From Desulfobacteraceae bacterium 4572_89 (GTDB lineage Bacteria > Desulfobacterota > Desulfobacteria > Desulfobacterales > Desulfobacteraceae), in the NCBI GenBank assembly GCA_002085465.1, contig NBML01000018.1:1-34080 (forward strand): a DNA stretch of 34,080 bases, given 5' to 3'. Position 1 is the stretch's first letter; the number at the start of each line of letters is the position of its first letter. Both the position numbers and the translations under genes were made by a program. Of the stretch, positions 16,537 through 25,632 are shown piece by piece. Below the pieces are notes generated by a model. That model was not told where the DNA came from. It saw only the letters and a list, made by a program, of their open reading frames with translations, and did no database searches.

Positions 16537-16776
16537 ATGGTGGTTAAATCTTGTGAAAATTTAGGTATTGAAGGCATTGATCTTTATGGAGACGCAAGGC
16601 ATTCAACAACCACAGAAATCGCAAAAAGACAAGGAAAGGCCAAAGCAATTAAAGCAAAGGATCACGAAACAAACAAAGCGTTTAAAAAATATTGTCAAGT
16701 TCAGGATAACACTGCTTTAGAGATAGCAAGATTGACAATGAATGAACGAGAAGGGAATCAGGCACAAAATTATTAA
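16537..16776 (+). pseudogene. Tyrosine-recombinase (phage/island integrase) C-terminal remnant
   Basis: A 79-residue frame holds only the last part of a tyrosine recombinase. GIDLYGDARHSTTTEIAKR carries the catalytic Arg-His pair seen as LYGxTRHSTTT in deltaproteobacterial integrases; KDHETNKAFKKYCQV carries the second His and the tyrosine nucleophile. The N-terminal arm, core-binding domain and first catalytic Arg are absent, and a stop codon directly precedes the ATG. It ends 96 bases from the 3' end of ssrA, a favourite integration target, and points toward it. I read it as the scar of a lost integrative element. Confidence 0.75.
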
Positions 16777-16872
16777 CTTAAAATAATATGCAAGGAAATA
16801 GTCTTGCTCACGTTTTACACATGATAATTTGTGCGATAAAATTTAATAAATTACTGAATTTATAACAAATAT

Positions 16873-17229
16873 TGGTGGAGGCGGCGGGAGTTGAACCCGC
16901 GTCCGAAAACAATCAACCTAGGCTTCTACATACTTATCCTGAAATTTAAAATTGGCCGGTCAGTCTCCTTCAAGATGGATACGTACCGGTATAGCCTGAA
17001 AAATTTAACTTTTAAGAATCAGGCAGTCTTAAAAGCGGTCTTGCATAAATGACGTCCTGACCTGAATCTGCAAGAAGGATTTCAGGAGGACGGAAGCAGC
17101 CTCTAAGCTGCTACAGCGTAATTATAATCATCTGCGATTATGTTTATGCTCTGCCAAGTTTACGAGCTGACAAAAGACTCGGTATGCTACCTTAGACCTC
17201 AAAATCTCCGTCGAAGCCATTTCGCCCCC
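16873..17229 (-). ncRNA. ssrA: tmRNA
   Basis: The 357-base RNA has both tRNA-like ends. The 5' end GGGGGCG-AAATGG (from 17229) pairs its first seven bases with CGCCTCC before an encoded ACCA (3' end 16873), and the T-arm GGGTTCAACTCCCGCC is present. The tag reading frame resumes at GCA (17133-17135) and reads ADDYNYAVAA, then TAG (17103-17105), a proteolysis tag ending in the usual Ala-Ala. It rescues ribosomes stalled on broken mRNAs together with SmpB, encoded 65 bases upstream on the same strand. The 3' end faces a recombinase remnant. Confidence 0.97.
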
Positions 17230-17256
17230 AAATTGTAAAAGAACATTGTGATTAAT

Positions 17257-17284
17257 ACTATAGCATTTCCTTTGAAAAAGTCAA
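17257..17284 (-). promoter_or_regulatory. Candidate ssrA promoter
   Basis: On the minus strand TTGACT (17279-17284) and TATAGT (17257-17262) are 16 bases apart in the short smpB-ssrA gap. The start would fall about 20 bases before the mature 5' end, which suits a processed precursor. Confidence 0.5.
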
Positions 17285-17294
17285 TGCAGGCCCA

Positions 17295-17759
17295 TTAGTC
17301 ATTATACTTTTTTCTTGCCCTGTCCATATCCCGTTTTACATCTTTCTGCTTGATACTTTCTCTTTTGTCATAAAGTTTTTTACCCTTACCAAGACCGAGT
17401 AATACTTTTATTTTGTCATTTTTAAAATAAATTTTCAAGGGAACCAGGGAATACCCCTTTTCCTTGATCCGGGCAAATAATTTTTTTATTTCATACCTGT
17501 GAAGCAAAAGTTTGCGGGTCCTCAACGCTTCATGATTAGCATTATAGGCATATTTGTAGGGAGAAATATGAAGCTGCCGCAAAAAAAGCTCCCCATTTTT
17601 AATATCTGCATAGGCATCCTGGAAGCTCACCCTCCCTTCCCTTATTGATTTTACTTCCGAACCTACAAGGACAATACCTGCCTCATATTCCGCATCAATA
17701 TGGTAATTATGCCTTGCTTTTTTATTGGTGGCTATGAGTTTGATATAGTCTGAATTCAT
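17295..17759 (-). CDS. smpB: SsrA-binding protein SmpB
   Basis: SmpB binds the tRNA-like domain of tmRNA and delivers it to stalled ribosomes. The 154-residue protein has the complete oligonucleotide-binding barrel: NKKARHNYHIDAEYEAGIVL near residue 12, then GSEVKSIREGRVSFQDAYA, and YDKRESIKQKDVKRDM leading into the basic C-terminal tail needed in the mRNA channel. Its ATG overlaps the ptsI stop by four bases, so it is translationally coupled to ptsI, and ssrA follows directly downstream. SmpB and its RNA partner thus sit side by side. Confidence 0.97.
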   Translation of the reverse strand: MNSDYIKLIATNKKARHNYHIDAEYEAGIVLVGSEVKSIREGRVSFQDAYADIKNGELFLRQLHISPYKYAYNANHEALRTRKLLLHRYEIKKLFARIKEKGYSLVPLKIYFKNDKIKVLLGLGKGKKLYDKRESIKQKDVKRDMDRARKKYND

Positions 17760-19531
17760 GCCTGTTCTTCCGTTTCTTTGTAAGGAAGAATTTCTTTGTA
17801 TTCTTCCTGGATAAAGGAAATTATTTCTTCTGTGGTCTGGAAACCAGAAAGTTTTTCTACATTTTTCTCAGCAAGTTTAAAATCCATATTCCGGATCATT
17901 TTTTTGACAACAGGGATGGACGCTGAATTCATGGAAAAATTGGTTAGTCCAAAACCCAGCAAAACAGGAATATTAATGGGATCACCAGCCATTTCTCCAC
18001 ACATGGTCACCTTAATCCCATTTTTCCAGGCAGCCTCACAGGTCATTTTTATCATTTTCAGAACTGCAGGATTCAGGGCCTGGTATAAATGAGCCACCCT
18101 CCGGTTACTACGGTCAATTGCCAGGGAGTATTGAATCAAATCATTGGTGCCAATGCTGAAAAAGTCCACAAGGGATGCCAGTTCTTCTGCCATTATTACG
18201 GCAGAAGGGACTTCTATCATTATCCCCAGGGGAATGTCCTTATTAAAAATTTTATCCTGGTTTTCAAGCTCAACAATGGCCTTGTTAAGCACCGCTTTTA
18301 CCCGGATGATTTCCTCCACGCTGGAAATCATGGGAATCAACAACTTAATATTGCCAAAGGCTGCAGCCCTCAAAATAGCCTTGAGCTGGGTAATGAATAT
18401 ATCCTGATTTTCAAGGCAGAATCTGACTGCCCTTAGTCCCAGGGAAGGGTTGACCTCTTCAACTGAGTCAAGATAGGGATTAACCTTATCTCCGTTGATA
18501 TCAAGGGTCCTGATGGTCACAGGTTCAGGATGCATGAATTCCACCACTTCTTTATATTTCTGGAGCAATTCATCTTCCGTGGGGAATCGTTTCAGGTTTA
18601 AATATAAAAATTCCGTCCTGAAAAGGCCGATACCATTTGCACCGTTGTCCCTGGCAGAGACAACCTCTTCCACAAGTTCAATATTGGCCATGAGATTCAG
18701 GGTAATTCCATCCTGGGTAATTGCAGGTAAATGACTGTCCCTTTCTATATCTGCCCGGTACTTTTCAAACCGCTCCAGGCGTTCTTCATATTTGAACAGG
18801 GTATTTTCTTCAGGGTTTACAATTATGATACCCGAAGATCCGTCAACAATGAGAATGTCATCATTATTAACGCTGACCGTTGCCCTGCCAAGGCCTAAAA
18901 CCGATGGAATTTTCAAGGATTTGGCTACAATACTGGTATGGGAGTTTTTCCCACCTCTATCCGTTACAAAACCCTTGATTTTTTCAAGTTTGATCTGACT
19001 TGCATCGGCAGGGGACAGATCATGGGCAACAATGATGACCCGCTTATTAATATCCTTGATTTGGATATCCTGGCCACCCACAAGATAGGACATGATTTTG
19101 TCAGATACCTGTACAATGTCATTAACCCTTGCTTTGAGGTATTTATCATCAATCTGCTCAAACATGATTTTGACCTGCCTGGAAACCTTGCGCAGAGCCC
19201 ACTCGGCATTGATCCTGTCCTGGGCAATTGTTTCCAGGGTCTTGCCGTAAAGCATCTTGTCCTTGAACAATACCATATGGGTTTCAAGAATATTTAGATT
19301 TTCACCCAGATCTTGATCAAGGGCTTCTATGGCTTTTGCATGATCATTTTTGGCTTTTATGACAGCATTTTTAAACCGGTCGATCTCTCCTGGCACCATG
19401 GCCTCGCTGACAGGGTATCTTTTGATAAGATTGACCCCCTCCCTGTCTACAATATAGGCTTTGCCGATACAAATCCCCGGGGACCCGCTTATGCCCCTTA
19501 GCATGACCTGTTCGGAACCGGTTTTATTCAT
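17756..19531 (-). CDS. ptsI: PTS enzyme I (phosphoenolpyruvate-protein phosphotransferase)
   Basis: Enzyme I takes phosphate from PEP and passes it to HPr. The 591-residue protein is full length. Motifs are LRGISGSPGICIGKAYIV at the N-terminus, the phospho-histidine site TDRGGKNSHTSIVAKSL (about 195-211), GANGIGLFRTEFLYL, DFFSIGTNDLIQYSLAIDR and the catalytic cysteine in MCGEMAGDP. It overlaps ptsH by eight bases upstream and smpB by four downstream. No sugar permease is nearby, so this is probably a regulatory PTS, as in many deltaproteobacteria; the adjacent adenylate cyclase makes cAMP control a natural guess. Confidence 0.96.
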   Translation of the reverse strand: MNKTGSEQVMLRGISGSPGICIGKAYIVDREGVNLIKRYPVSEAMVPGEIDRFKNAVIKAKNDHAKAIEALDQDLGENLNILETHMVLFKDKMLYGKTLETIAQDRINAEWALRKVSRQVKIMFEQIDDKYLKARVNDIVQVSDKIMSYLVGGQDIQIKDINKRVIIVAHDLSPADASQIKLEKIKGFVTDRGGKNSHTSIVAKSLKIPSVLGLGRATVSVNNDDILIVDGSSGIIIVNPEENTLFKYEERLERFEKYRADIERDSHLPAITQDGITLNLMANIELVEEVVSARDNGANGIGLFRTEFLYLNLKRFPTEDELLQKYKEVVEFMHPEPVTIRTLDINGDKVNPYLDSVEEVNPSLGLRAVRFCLENQDIFITQLKAILRAAAFGNIKLLIPMISSVEEIIRVKAVLNKAIVELENQDKIFNKDIPLGIMIEVPSAVIMAEELASLVDFFSIGTNDLIQYSLAIDRSNRRVAHLYQALNPAVLKMIKMTCEAAWKNGIKVTMCGEMAGDPINIPVLLGFGLTNFSMNSASIPVVKKMIRNMDFKLAEKNVEKLSGFQTTEEIISFIQEEYKEILPYKETEEQA

Positions 19532-19814
19532 TATTTAATTCTCCAAAACCAGCGTCAAAGAACGCCTTGATTTGTTCCATTATGCTTTGATCCTCTATAA
19601 ACTCAACCTGAATTGAAATCCTGGTACCCTTTACTGCACCAAGGGTCAAAATATCAATAATGCTTGATGCGTCCACTTTTAAGGAACCATTGGAGAGCTG
19701 AACCTCGCCCTTGGCTTCCATGGCCATTTCCGCTATCTTTGCTGCAGGCCTAGCATGCATTCCCAATTCATTTCTGGTAATTGTCTGCAGGGAAAATAAA
19801 TTATTTTTATTCAA
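19524..19814 (-). CDS. ptsH: Phosphocarrier protein HPr
   Basis: The 96-residue HPr has the active histidine in NELGMHARPAAKIAEMA (about residue 20) and the regulatory-serine helix in LKVDASSIIDILTLGA (about 46-61), where Ser51 or Ser52 lies at the HPr-kinase position. It begins about 8 residues before the usual HPr start. It is the first gene of ptsH-ptsI-smpB and is followed by ssrA. Confidence 0.94.
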   Translation of the reverse strand: MNKNNLFSLQTITRNELGMHARPAAKIAEMAMEAKGEVQLSNGSLKVDASSIIDILTLGAVKGTRISIQVEFIEDQSIMEQIKAFFDAGFGELNNE

Positions 19815-19845
19815 CCTTAATTCTTTCTATGCAAAATTTTCTTTT

Positions 19846-19872
19846 TTTATATCTTTCAATTTGAAAAGTCAA
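19846..19872 (-). promoter_or_regulatory. Candidate promoter of ptsH-ptsI-smpB
   Basis: On the minus strand TTGACT (19867-19872) precedes TATAAA (19846-19851) by 15 bases, slightly short. The spacer contains a near-palindrome, CTTTCAA-T-TTGAAA read on the plus strand. The start would be about 25 bases before the ptsH ATG. Confidence 0.4.
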
Positions 19873-19986
19873 TGTGTGGAAATGATGTATAATTGACAGA
19901 CCAACTTATTTTATCAGGCATTTATTAATTGGCTATTACATACCATATTTTTGTTTTTTTTACCAGCTGGATTTCCAGCCTGATCC

Positions 19987-22900
19987 TTATCTTGCCATGC
20001 CCTTGGAAAAATAAAAAGCTGTATTCTTAGGAAATTTTCTAATTCCAAGGGTAACAAGGATCTTTTTTTTAGCAATTTCCATGGTTGAGAATGTTTTTCC
20101 AGGCCAGGAAGATCGGGAATACATTTCACCCCATGAATTAAGATACACTGCACAAAAATCTGTAATGGTTGCCTGCTGCTTGGCTGCATAAAAATTTAAG
20201 GAGATAAAAAGGGAAACAATTTTGGGGTTTTTCTTTCGCAGCTCATTAAACTGAATAGTTTTCCCCATGTCAGGAAGGAAAAAATCATACATGGCTTTAT
20301 AGAGTTTCTGGATAGCTTCGTGCTCCACGGCTGTAGCATTTGGAATCAAATTGACAATGGACTGATTTGTGTAAAAACTATTATTTATCAACCATGCCCC
20401 GATCTCTTCAATGGTTTCAGAGCTTACCAGTGAGTCTTCATGATCATTGTGAATTTTTGAATTTTTATGGAGCAGCTCCCAGGTTCCAGGAGTACCGGTC
20501 CTTGGATTATGTTTTAGGTGCAATCTTGTAAAATGCCTATCCCCTCTGGATACCAGAAGAACCTTCTTAATTTTAAAGGGTTTTTCCTGAAAAACTACAT
20601 CAACCTTTTGCTCCAGCACCTTCCTGTCTTCGTTGGAAATCATCAATCCGCTTCTTGGCTGATTTTCAAAATATTTTTTTACATTACTATATTTTGTCTG
20701 CATATATTGATCAATGGTGTTGGAAAGCCTCTGCAGCCTGGAGTACTGCCATTCTTTAAATCTACCTATTTCAATGAGTCTTTTATAATTCCATCCCCAG
20801 TCCCCAAGGCATTTGTCCAAAAGAATTTTCCTGAGACCAAATATGGTATTATCGATTTCTCCCTGTTTTGAAATTTCAAGTTTAAGAAAAAAACAGGTTA
20901 AAATCAGATTAACAGACTGGATATCATTGCATTGCCTATAGTAAGTGAGCAGATTGTTCAAAAGAATTATATAGGAATCGTTCTGAGCAAGCTTTAGATG
21001 GGTGCCTGAATTCATCCATTCATTTTTATATTGGTTACATAAAAGGTCTTCTTTTCCATAGGCATGAATATATTTTTCCAGCAATGCCATTTTTATCACA
21101 GATTTAAACGGGCTATTCAGCCATTTAAACATCTGCCAGATTGAGGCCCCGTAGTATTCGTTCACGGGAATGGCATGGATATCTCCCAGATCAATATAGC
21201 GATGGGTCTTTGCAAAACTGCTGATCCTTCCCAGGATCATATGATGATAATTAAGGCTGATGGTGCTAGGCAGCACAGCCCACAAAGGCAATTTTCCAGC
21301 CACATGGATCATGGTCCGATAAAATTCTTCTTTCAGGAGCCTGGACTGGGCAGATCCAGAGCTTTCCTGGGTGGAATCACCAAAATCATTGTTCCTTGCC
21401 TTTAGTATGTCCACAACAAAAAATGTTATCCGGATTTTAAATTTTTCAAGGGCAAAAATTTCTATGGCTTTAAGCTTTTTTTTAAAAAGCCCGAGGCCCT
21501 GACGGCCCATAATATCTTCATTGATGCAAACCCAATAATCAATATCCGATTCAACGGTCTGGGCAAGGGACCCTACACTGCCCATGGTAAAAAGTCCTTC
21601 TATTTGTGGCTCAAAGTTTCTTCTTACTTTGAATTTATTTTGACCGGTATATCTCTCACAAATAATCACAGCCTCATTGGAGGGAAGATAGTCGGAAATA
21701 CCATGGGGAGTTTTGCCATGCAAAGGACCCATATCTGAGAAATCAAAATTTTCATGTAAGAGCAAGGGAATGATCTGGAAAAAATCTGCCTGGGAAGATT
21801 TGAAAATATCATAGGCTGTTAAAAGGCTTAGTTTGTTCTGATTTAAAAATTTCATCTCCCCATAGTGAATAAATTCGCAGAAAATCAACATATTGATTTC
21901 CAAAGCAATTTGTTTGTCTATTTGGGGCAGGTCATTAAAACCCAATTGATAATGCCGGTCATTGTATTCGATTCCCTGTGTTTGAAAATCTGACAATGCA
22001 TGGGAAGGGAACCGACTGAACCTGGCCCTTACTCCTGAAAAATCAGCCAGGGCAATCTGTGCGGTGGCAAAAGAAACTCCTGAAATTCTTGAATGAGCAA
22101 AACACGAATAAGACAATTTTGCGCTGCTGAAAACTGTTTTGGAAACCCTGGCATTAATAAAGACTGCATCTGTCATATCTGCCTGTTTAAAATTACAATT
22201 AAATAAGCTGGCCCCCTGGAAACTGCAATTTTTAAACGAAGTATTCCTGGCACTGACATTAATAAAAACGGCATCGTCAAAATAAATATTATCAAAAACG
22301 CTGAAATCCATATTGACATTGTAAAAAACAGTTTTTTTAAAATAGGCCTTTGCAAAATAGGATTTTGACAGGTCGCAATCCTCAAAACTGGCCCTGTTAA
22401 AAAATAATATAGAGGCTGAAAATTTCAATTCACACAAATTTTCATTTTTAAACTTCAGCCCCTGAAAATCAATAAATTTTAAAGGAATATTATTTTTCAA
22501 GTCTTCAATTTTTTTCTTAATCGGACTCTGTAACAAATCAGAAAAAAACTTTTTGGGGTTTTTAGATTTATTCTTTAACCCTGTTAACCCTGCCACAATA
22601 TTGGCAAAGGGAGATTCAATACGTTGTCTTTCCTTTCGCAGTAATTGTCTTATTTTTTCCATAAAAGCAGTAACATCAATGTTCAGCCTGGTACCGGATA
22701 ATTCTTCATAATTTTTAAGGACTTTCATTACCCGTTCAGGCCTTTTTTTGATCATGCCAAAAATACAGGCCAGGTTTATATCAAAATTTTCTGTCAGGTA
22801 TTTTTCCTTATTTAATGCAATATCCTGAATAATCAAAAAAGAAATCCTTGATAAAGAAGCTATTTCATTATGGAAATGGGGTAATATTTCAGGATTATTA

Positions 22901-23907
22901 TCCCTGATCATACTGAAAAGCTGATAGATCGGGACCTTTCCAGTGACAACCAATGCTTTAAAAGCATTGATGGCTTCATAGCGGTCAAATTGATCCCTAT
23001 GGTCGTCTGGATCACATTGATAAACAATCTTGAGAACAGGCTCAAAAAGTTCAGGATACAGTCCCATGGAAGAATTTTCGATAAGGCTGTATATTGTATG
23101 CCTGACCTTTTTTACTTCTTCATTTACTTCTTCATTTTCAAAGGCCTCCAAAAGGAATTGAAAAGGAATTTTGGCCTTCATCATGGACAAGGCTTTCAGA
23201 CCTTTACTTTTTTCCATGGGAGAAGGGGAGACAATTTCCTTTTGGATAATGGTTTCGGGATCTCTTAAAACAAAATTTATATTATTCAAAAAAGGATCTG
23301 CGTCCCGTTTGCGATCAAACAGTCTTGCATAAAATTCAATGACAGGTTCTCTTTGACTGATGGTCTTTAAAATCGTTCTGAATAATGTACCGAATTTCAG
23401 CCTGACAGATGGTGGAGCCTGCAAATATTGATCAACAAATAAAAGACGCAGATCATCATCCAAAGAACCTATAAGTTTTTTCAGGGTCCCAGGGGTTATT
23501 AAACCCTTGCAAACCGCTTTAAATATGAAATAAGCCCCCCTGTCTCCCAGTCTGAGCAAGGTTTTTAAGAAAAAACCCATGTCATTGAGAGGTATTTCCG
23601 GTGAGATTTGTTGAAAAATCCTTGCTGACACCATGGCAGAATTTTTTAGTCCCAAAAGACAGGTTTCATCTTCATCTGGGTTTTCCAGCTGTTGATGGAT
23701 TCTGTTCAGAATGGTTTCAAGACTTTTTCTGGCATTGGTCCGGACATTAAAATTAAAGGACATGACCCCTTCAAGTACCGGAAGAATCCCCTGGGCAGGA
23801 GGAAGGAAGGCAGCATCGTTTACCAGGATAGCTTTTGCTTCTTCATCAAGGTCTTTCCAATAAAATTCAAAATCGTTTATACTAAAATCAGTTCCCGGAG
23901 ATGCCAT
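19987..23907 (-). CDS. Class I adenylate cyclase fused to a helical N-terminal region and pentapeptide repeats
   Basis: The 1306-residue protein has three parts. Residues 1-470 are helical, with spaced Leu/Ala patterns like HEAT repeats. Residues about 475-630 form a pentapeptide-repeat stretch (A/C-D/N-F-like units such as FINVSARNTSFKNCSFQGA, then LFNCNFKQADMTDAVF), giving a right-handed helix. Residues about 690-1300 match enterobacterial CyaA: the nucleotidyltransferase site MGSVGSLAQTVESDIDYW (775-792; Gly776-Ser777 and Asp788/Asp790), then LLKEEFYRTMIHVAGKLPLW and the EYYGASIWQMFKWLNSPFK stretch. E. coli CyaA is about 850 residues, so the front half is additional. It makes cAMP from ATP. 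It lies upstream of ptsH on the same strand, 172 bases away, and diverges from parE. The Shine-Dalgarno is weak. The HEAT assignment is the least certain part. Confidence 0.88.
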   Translation of the reverse strand: MASPGTDFSINDFEFYWKDLDEEAKAILVNDAAFLPPAQGILPVLEGVMSFNFNVRTNARKSLETILNRIHQQLENPDEDETCLLGLKNSAMVSARIFQQISPEIPLNDMGFFLKTLLRLGDRGAYFIFKAVCKGLITPGTLKKLIGSLDDDLRLLFVDQYLQAPPSVRLKFGTLFRTILKTISQREPVIEFYARLFDRKRDADPFLNNINFVLRDPETIIQKEIVSPSPMEKSKGLKALSMMKAKIPFQFLLEAFENEEVNEEVKKVRHTIYSLIENSSMGLYPELFEPVLKIVYQCDPDDHRDQFDRYEAINAFKALVVTGKVPIYQLFSMIRDNNPEILPHFHNEIASLSRISFLIIQDIALNKEKYLTENFDINLACIFGMIKKRPERVMKVLKNYEELSGTRLNIDVTAFMEKIRQLLRKERQRIESPFANIVAGLTGLKNKSKNPKKFFSDLLQSPIKKKIEDLKNNIPLKFIDFQGLKFKNENLCELKFSASILFFNRASFEDCDLSKSYFAKAYFKKTVFYNVNMDFSVFDNIYFDDAVFINVSARNTSFKNCSFQGASLFNCNFKQADMTDAVFINARVSKTVFSSAKLSYSCFAHSRISGVSFATAQIALADFSGVRARFSRFPSHALSDFQTQGIEYNDRHYQLGFNDLPQIDKQIALEINMLIFCEFIHYGEMKFLNQNKLSLLTAYDIFKSSQADFFQIIPLLLHENFDFSDMGPLHGKTPHGISDYLPSNEAVIICERYTGQNKFKVRRNFEPQIEGLFTMGSVGSLAQTVESDIDYWVCINEDIMGRQGLGLFKKKLKAIEIFALEKFKIRITFFVVDILKARNNDFGDSTQESSGSAQSRLLKEEFYRTMIHVAGKLPLWAVLPSTISLNYHHMILGRISSFAKTHRYIDLGDIHAIPVNEYYGASIWQMFKWLNSPFKSVIKMALLEKYIHAYGKEDLLCNQYKNEWMNSGTHLKLAQNDSYIILLNNLLTYYRQCNDIQSVNLILTCFFLKLEISKQGEIDNTIFGLRKILLDKCLGDWGWNYKRLIEIGRFKEWQYSRLQRLSNTIDQYMQTKYSNVKKYFENQPRSGLMISNEDRKVLEQKVDVVFQEKPFKIKKVLLVSRGDRHFTRLHLKHNPRTGTPGTWELLHKNSKIHNDHEDSLVSSETIEEIGAWLINNSFYTNQSIVNLIPNATAVEHEAIQKLYKAMYDFFLPDMGKTIQFNELRKKNPKIVSLFISLNFYAAKQQATITDFCAVYLNSWGEMYSRSSWPGKTFSTMEIAKKKILVTLGIRKFPKNTAFYFSKGMAR

Positions 23908-24012
23908 AATGATTTGTTTTTCCCGTTTTTACATTTACAGATAAAAGTGTTATATGATTTATTTCAAAAAATAATATAAAGATTTAACCTGAATAGCACA
24001 ATTGATTAATTT

Positions 24013-25632
24013 ATGAAATTATTTGATTCAAACAAAGATGTAGATACAAAAGATGAAAAACACTCCGGCAATTACGATGCAGAATCCATAGAAGTTCTCA
24101 AGGGATTGGACCCGGTTAAACGGAGACCGGGCATGTATACGGATACCAGGAGCCCTGATCATCTGGTCTTTGAAGTAATTGACAACAGTGTGGATGAGGC
24201 CATAGCCGGTTTTGCAGACACCATTGACGTGGTGTTGACAAAAGATAATTCCATTATTGTGACTGACAACGGACGGGGCATGCCGGTTGATATCCATCCG
24301 GAAGAAGGAATTTCCGGCGTTGAACTTATCATGACAAAACTCCATGCCGGTGCCAAATTTTCCAACAAAGATTATGCCTTTTCAGGTGGACTCCACGGAG
24401 TCGGAGTCTCTGTTGTAAATGCCCTGTCATCTCTTTTGAAAATCACCATTAAAAGGGGTGGAAACGTTTTTTGCATTGAATTTGAAAAAGGTTTTAAAAC
24501 CCGGGAACTTGAAACCATTGGCAATGTCGGAAAAAACAACACAGGCACCTCTGTCCAGTTTTATCCGGATGTTTCCTTTTTTGATATTCCCCTGTTTTCA
24601 AAATCCGCCATTGAAACTGCCCTTAAATCAAAGGCTGTTCTGTGCAAAGGGTTAAAAACAAGCTTTATTGACCAGGCAAGCGAAGAAAAAAAGACATGGT
24701 GTTATGATCATGGGCTGGATGAATATCTTAAAGAGAATCTTAAGGATACAAAATGTCTTTTACCTGAACCCTTTACCGGAAAAGCTGTAAATTTGGACTT
24801 TGAGGCTGTCTGGACCATTAACTGGGGGACAGAGCCTGGAACTACCATTGAAGAAAGCTATGTAAACCTGATTCCAACACCACTTGGTGGTACCCATGTG
24901 AACGGTTTCCGATCCGGTCTTCTTGAATCTGTAAGAGAGTTCTGCAAATTCAGGAATCTTCTTCCCAAGGGATTATTTCTGGCACCAGAGGATATCTGGG
25001 CCAATGTCGGGTATGTATTGTCTGTAAAATTGTCTGAAGCCCAGTTTTCGAGTCAGACCAAGGAAAGACTTTCTTCCAGACATTGCGCCAACCTTGTAAA
25101 CCTCCAGGTCAGGGATGCATTCAGTCTCTGGCTCAATAAGAATGTAGCCTTTGGAGAAGCCCTGGCTGCTCTGGCCATTGAGCATGCAAAAACAAGGGTT
25201 AAAAAATCAAGAAAAATTACCAAGAAAAAAGCGTCCAATGGAGTCACACTTCCGGCAAAACTTTCCGACTGCACCAGTGACGACCAGGAAAGAAGGGAAT
25301 TATTCTTTGTGGAAGGGGATTCAGCAGGTGGTTCAGCCAAGCAGGCAAGGGACAGAAGGTTTCAGGCCATTATGCCCCTGCGGGGTAAGATAATGAACAC
25401 CTGGGACATTTCTTCATCCACCATCCTTGAGTCCAGGGAAATCAGGGACATTTCCCAGGTACTTGGTGTCATACCTGGATCTGAGAATATTTCCAAACTC
25501 AGGTACAATAAAATATGTGTTCTTGCGGATGCAGACTCAGACGGCCTTCACATTGCGACACTGATCTGTGCACTTTTTTTAAGGCATTTCCCCAAAGTTG
25601 TGAAGCAGGGCCATGTATCCTTCCTGCTGTAA
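24013..25632 (+). CDS. parE: Topoisomerase IV subunit B, C-terminally truncated
   Basis: ParE supplies the ATPase and TOPRIM domains of topoisomerase IV, which unlinks daughter chromosomes. ParE rather than GyrB is supported by the [19 protein letters not shown] sequence and the parC neighbour. The GHKL ATPase ([10 protein letters not shown] about 56-65, [24 protein letters not shown]), the transducer and the TOPRIM start ([16 protein letters not shown] about 434, ADADSDG about 508) are intact. The 539-residue product stops at HVSFLL, where relatives continue for about 110 residues including the RFKGLGEMNP motif. Homology ends at GHV (about 25616). That loss should abolish cleavage-complex function. 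ParC homology starts a few bases later. No clear ribosome binding site precedes the ATG. Confidence 0.9.
   Translation: MKLFDSNKDVDTKDEKHSGNYDAESIEVLKGLDPVKRRPGMYTDTRSPDHLVFEVIDNSVDEAIAGFADTIDVVLTKDNSIIVTDNGRGMPVDIHPEEGISGVELIMTKLHAGAKFSNKDYAFSGGLHGVGVSVVNALSSLLKITIKRGGNVFCIEFEKGFKTRELETIGNVGKNNTGTSVQFYPDVSFFDIPLFSKSAIETALKSKAVLCKGLKTSFIDQASEEKKTWCYDHGLDEYLKENLKDTKCLLPEPFTGKAVNLDFEAVWTINWGTEPGTTIEESYVNLIPTPLGGTHVNGFRSGLLESVREFCKFRNLLPKGLFLAPEDIWANVGYVLSVKLSEAQFSSQTKERLSSRHCANLVNLQVRDAFSLWLNKNVAFGEALAALAIEHAKTRVKKSRKITKKKASNGVTLPAKLSDCTSDDQERRELFFVEGDSAGGSAKQARDRRFQAIMPLRGKIMNTWDISSSTILESREIRDISQVLGVIPGSENISKLRYNKICVLADADSDGLHIATLICALFLRHFPKVVKQGHVSFLL

Noticed and set aside
16790..16807. Terminator for ssrA (GCAAG/CTTGC hairpin)
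   Set aside because: The stem is only 5 bp with an 8-base loop and the minus-strand T-run is interrupted, so it is too weak to call.
25515..25628. ATG at 25515 as the true parC start
   Set aside because: The residues it adds are the wrong-frame reading of conserved parE codons, are cysteine-rich and unlike ParC, and there is no ribosome binding site.
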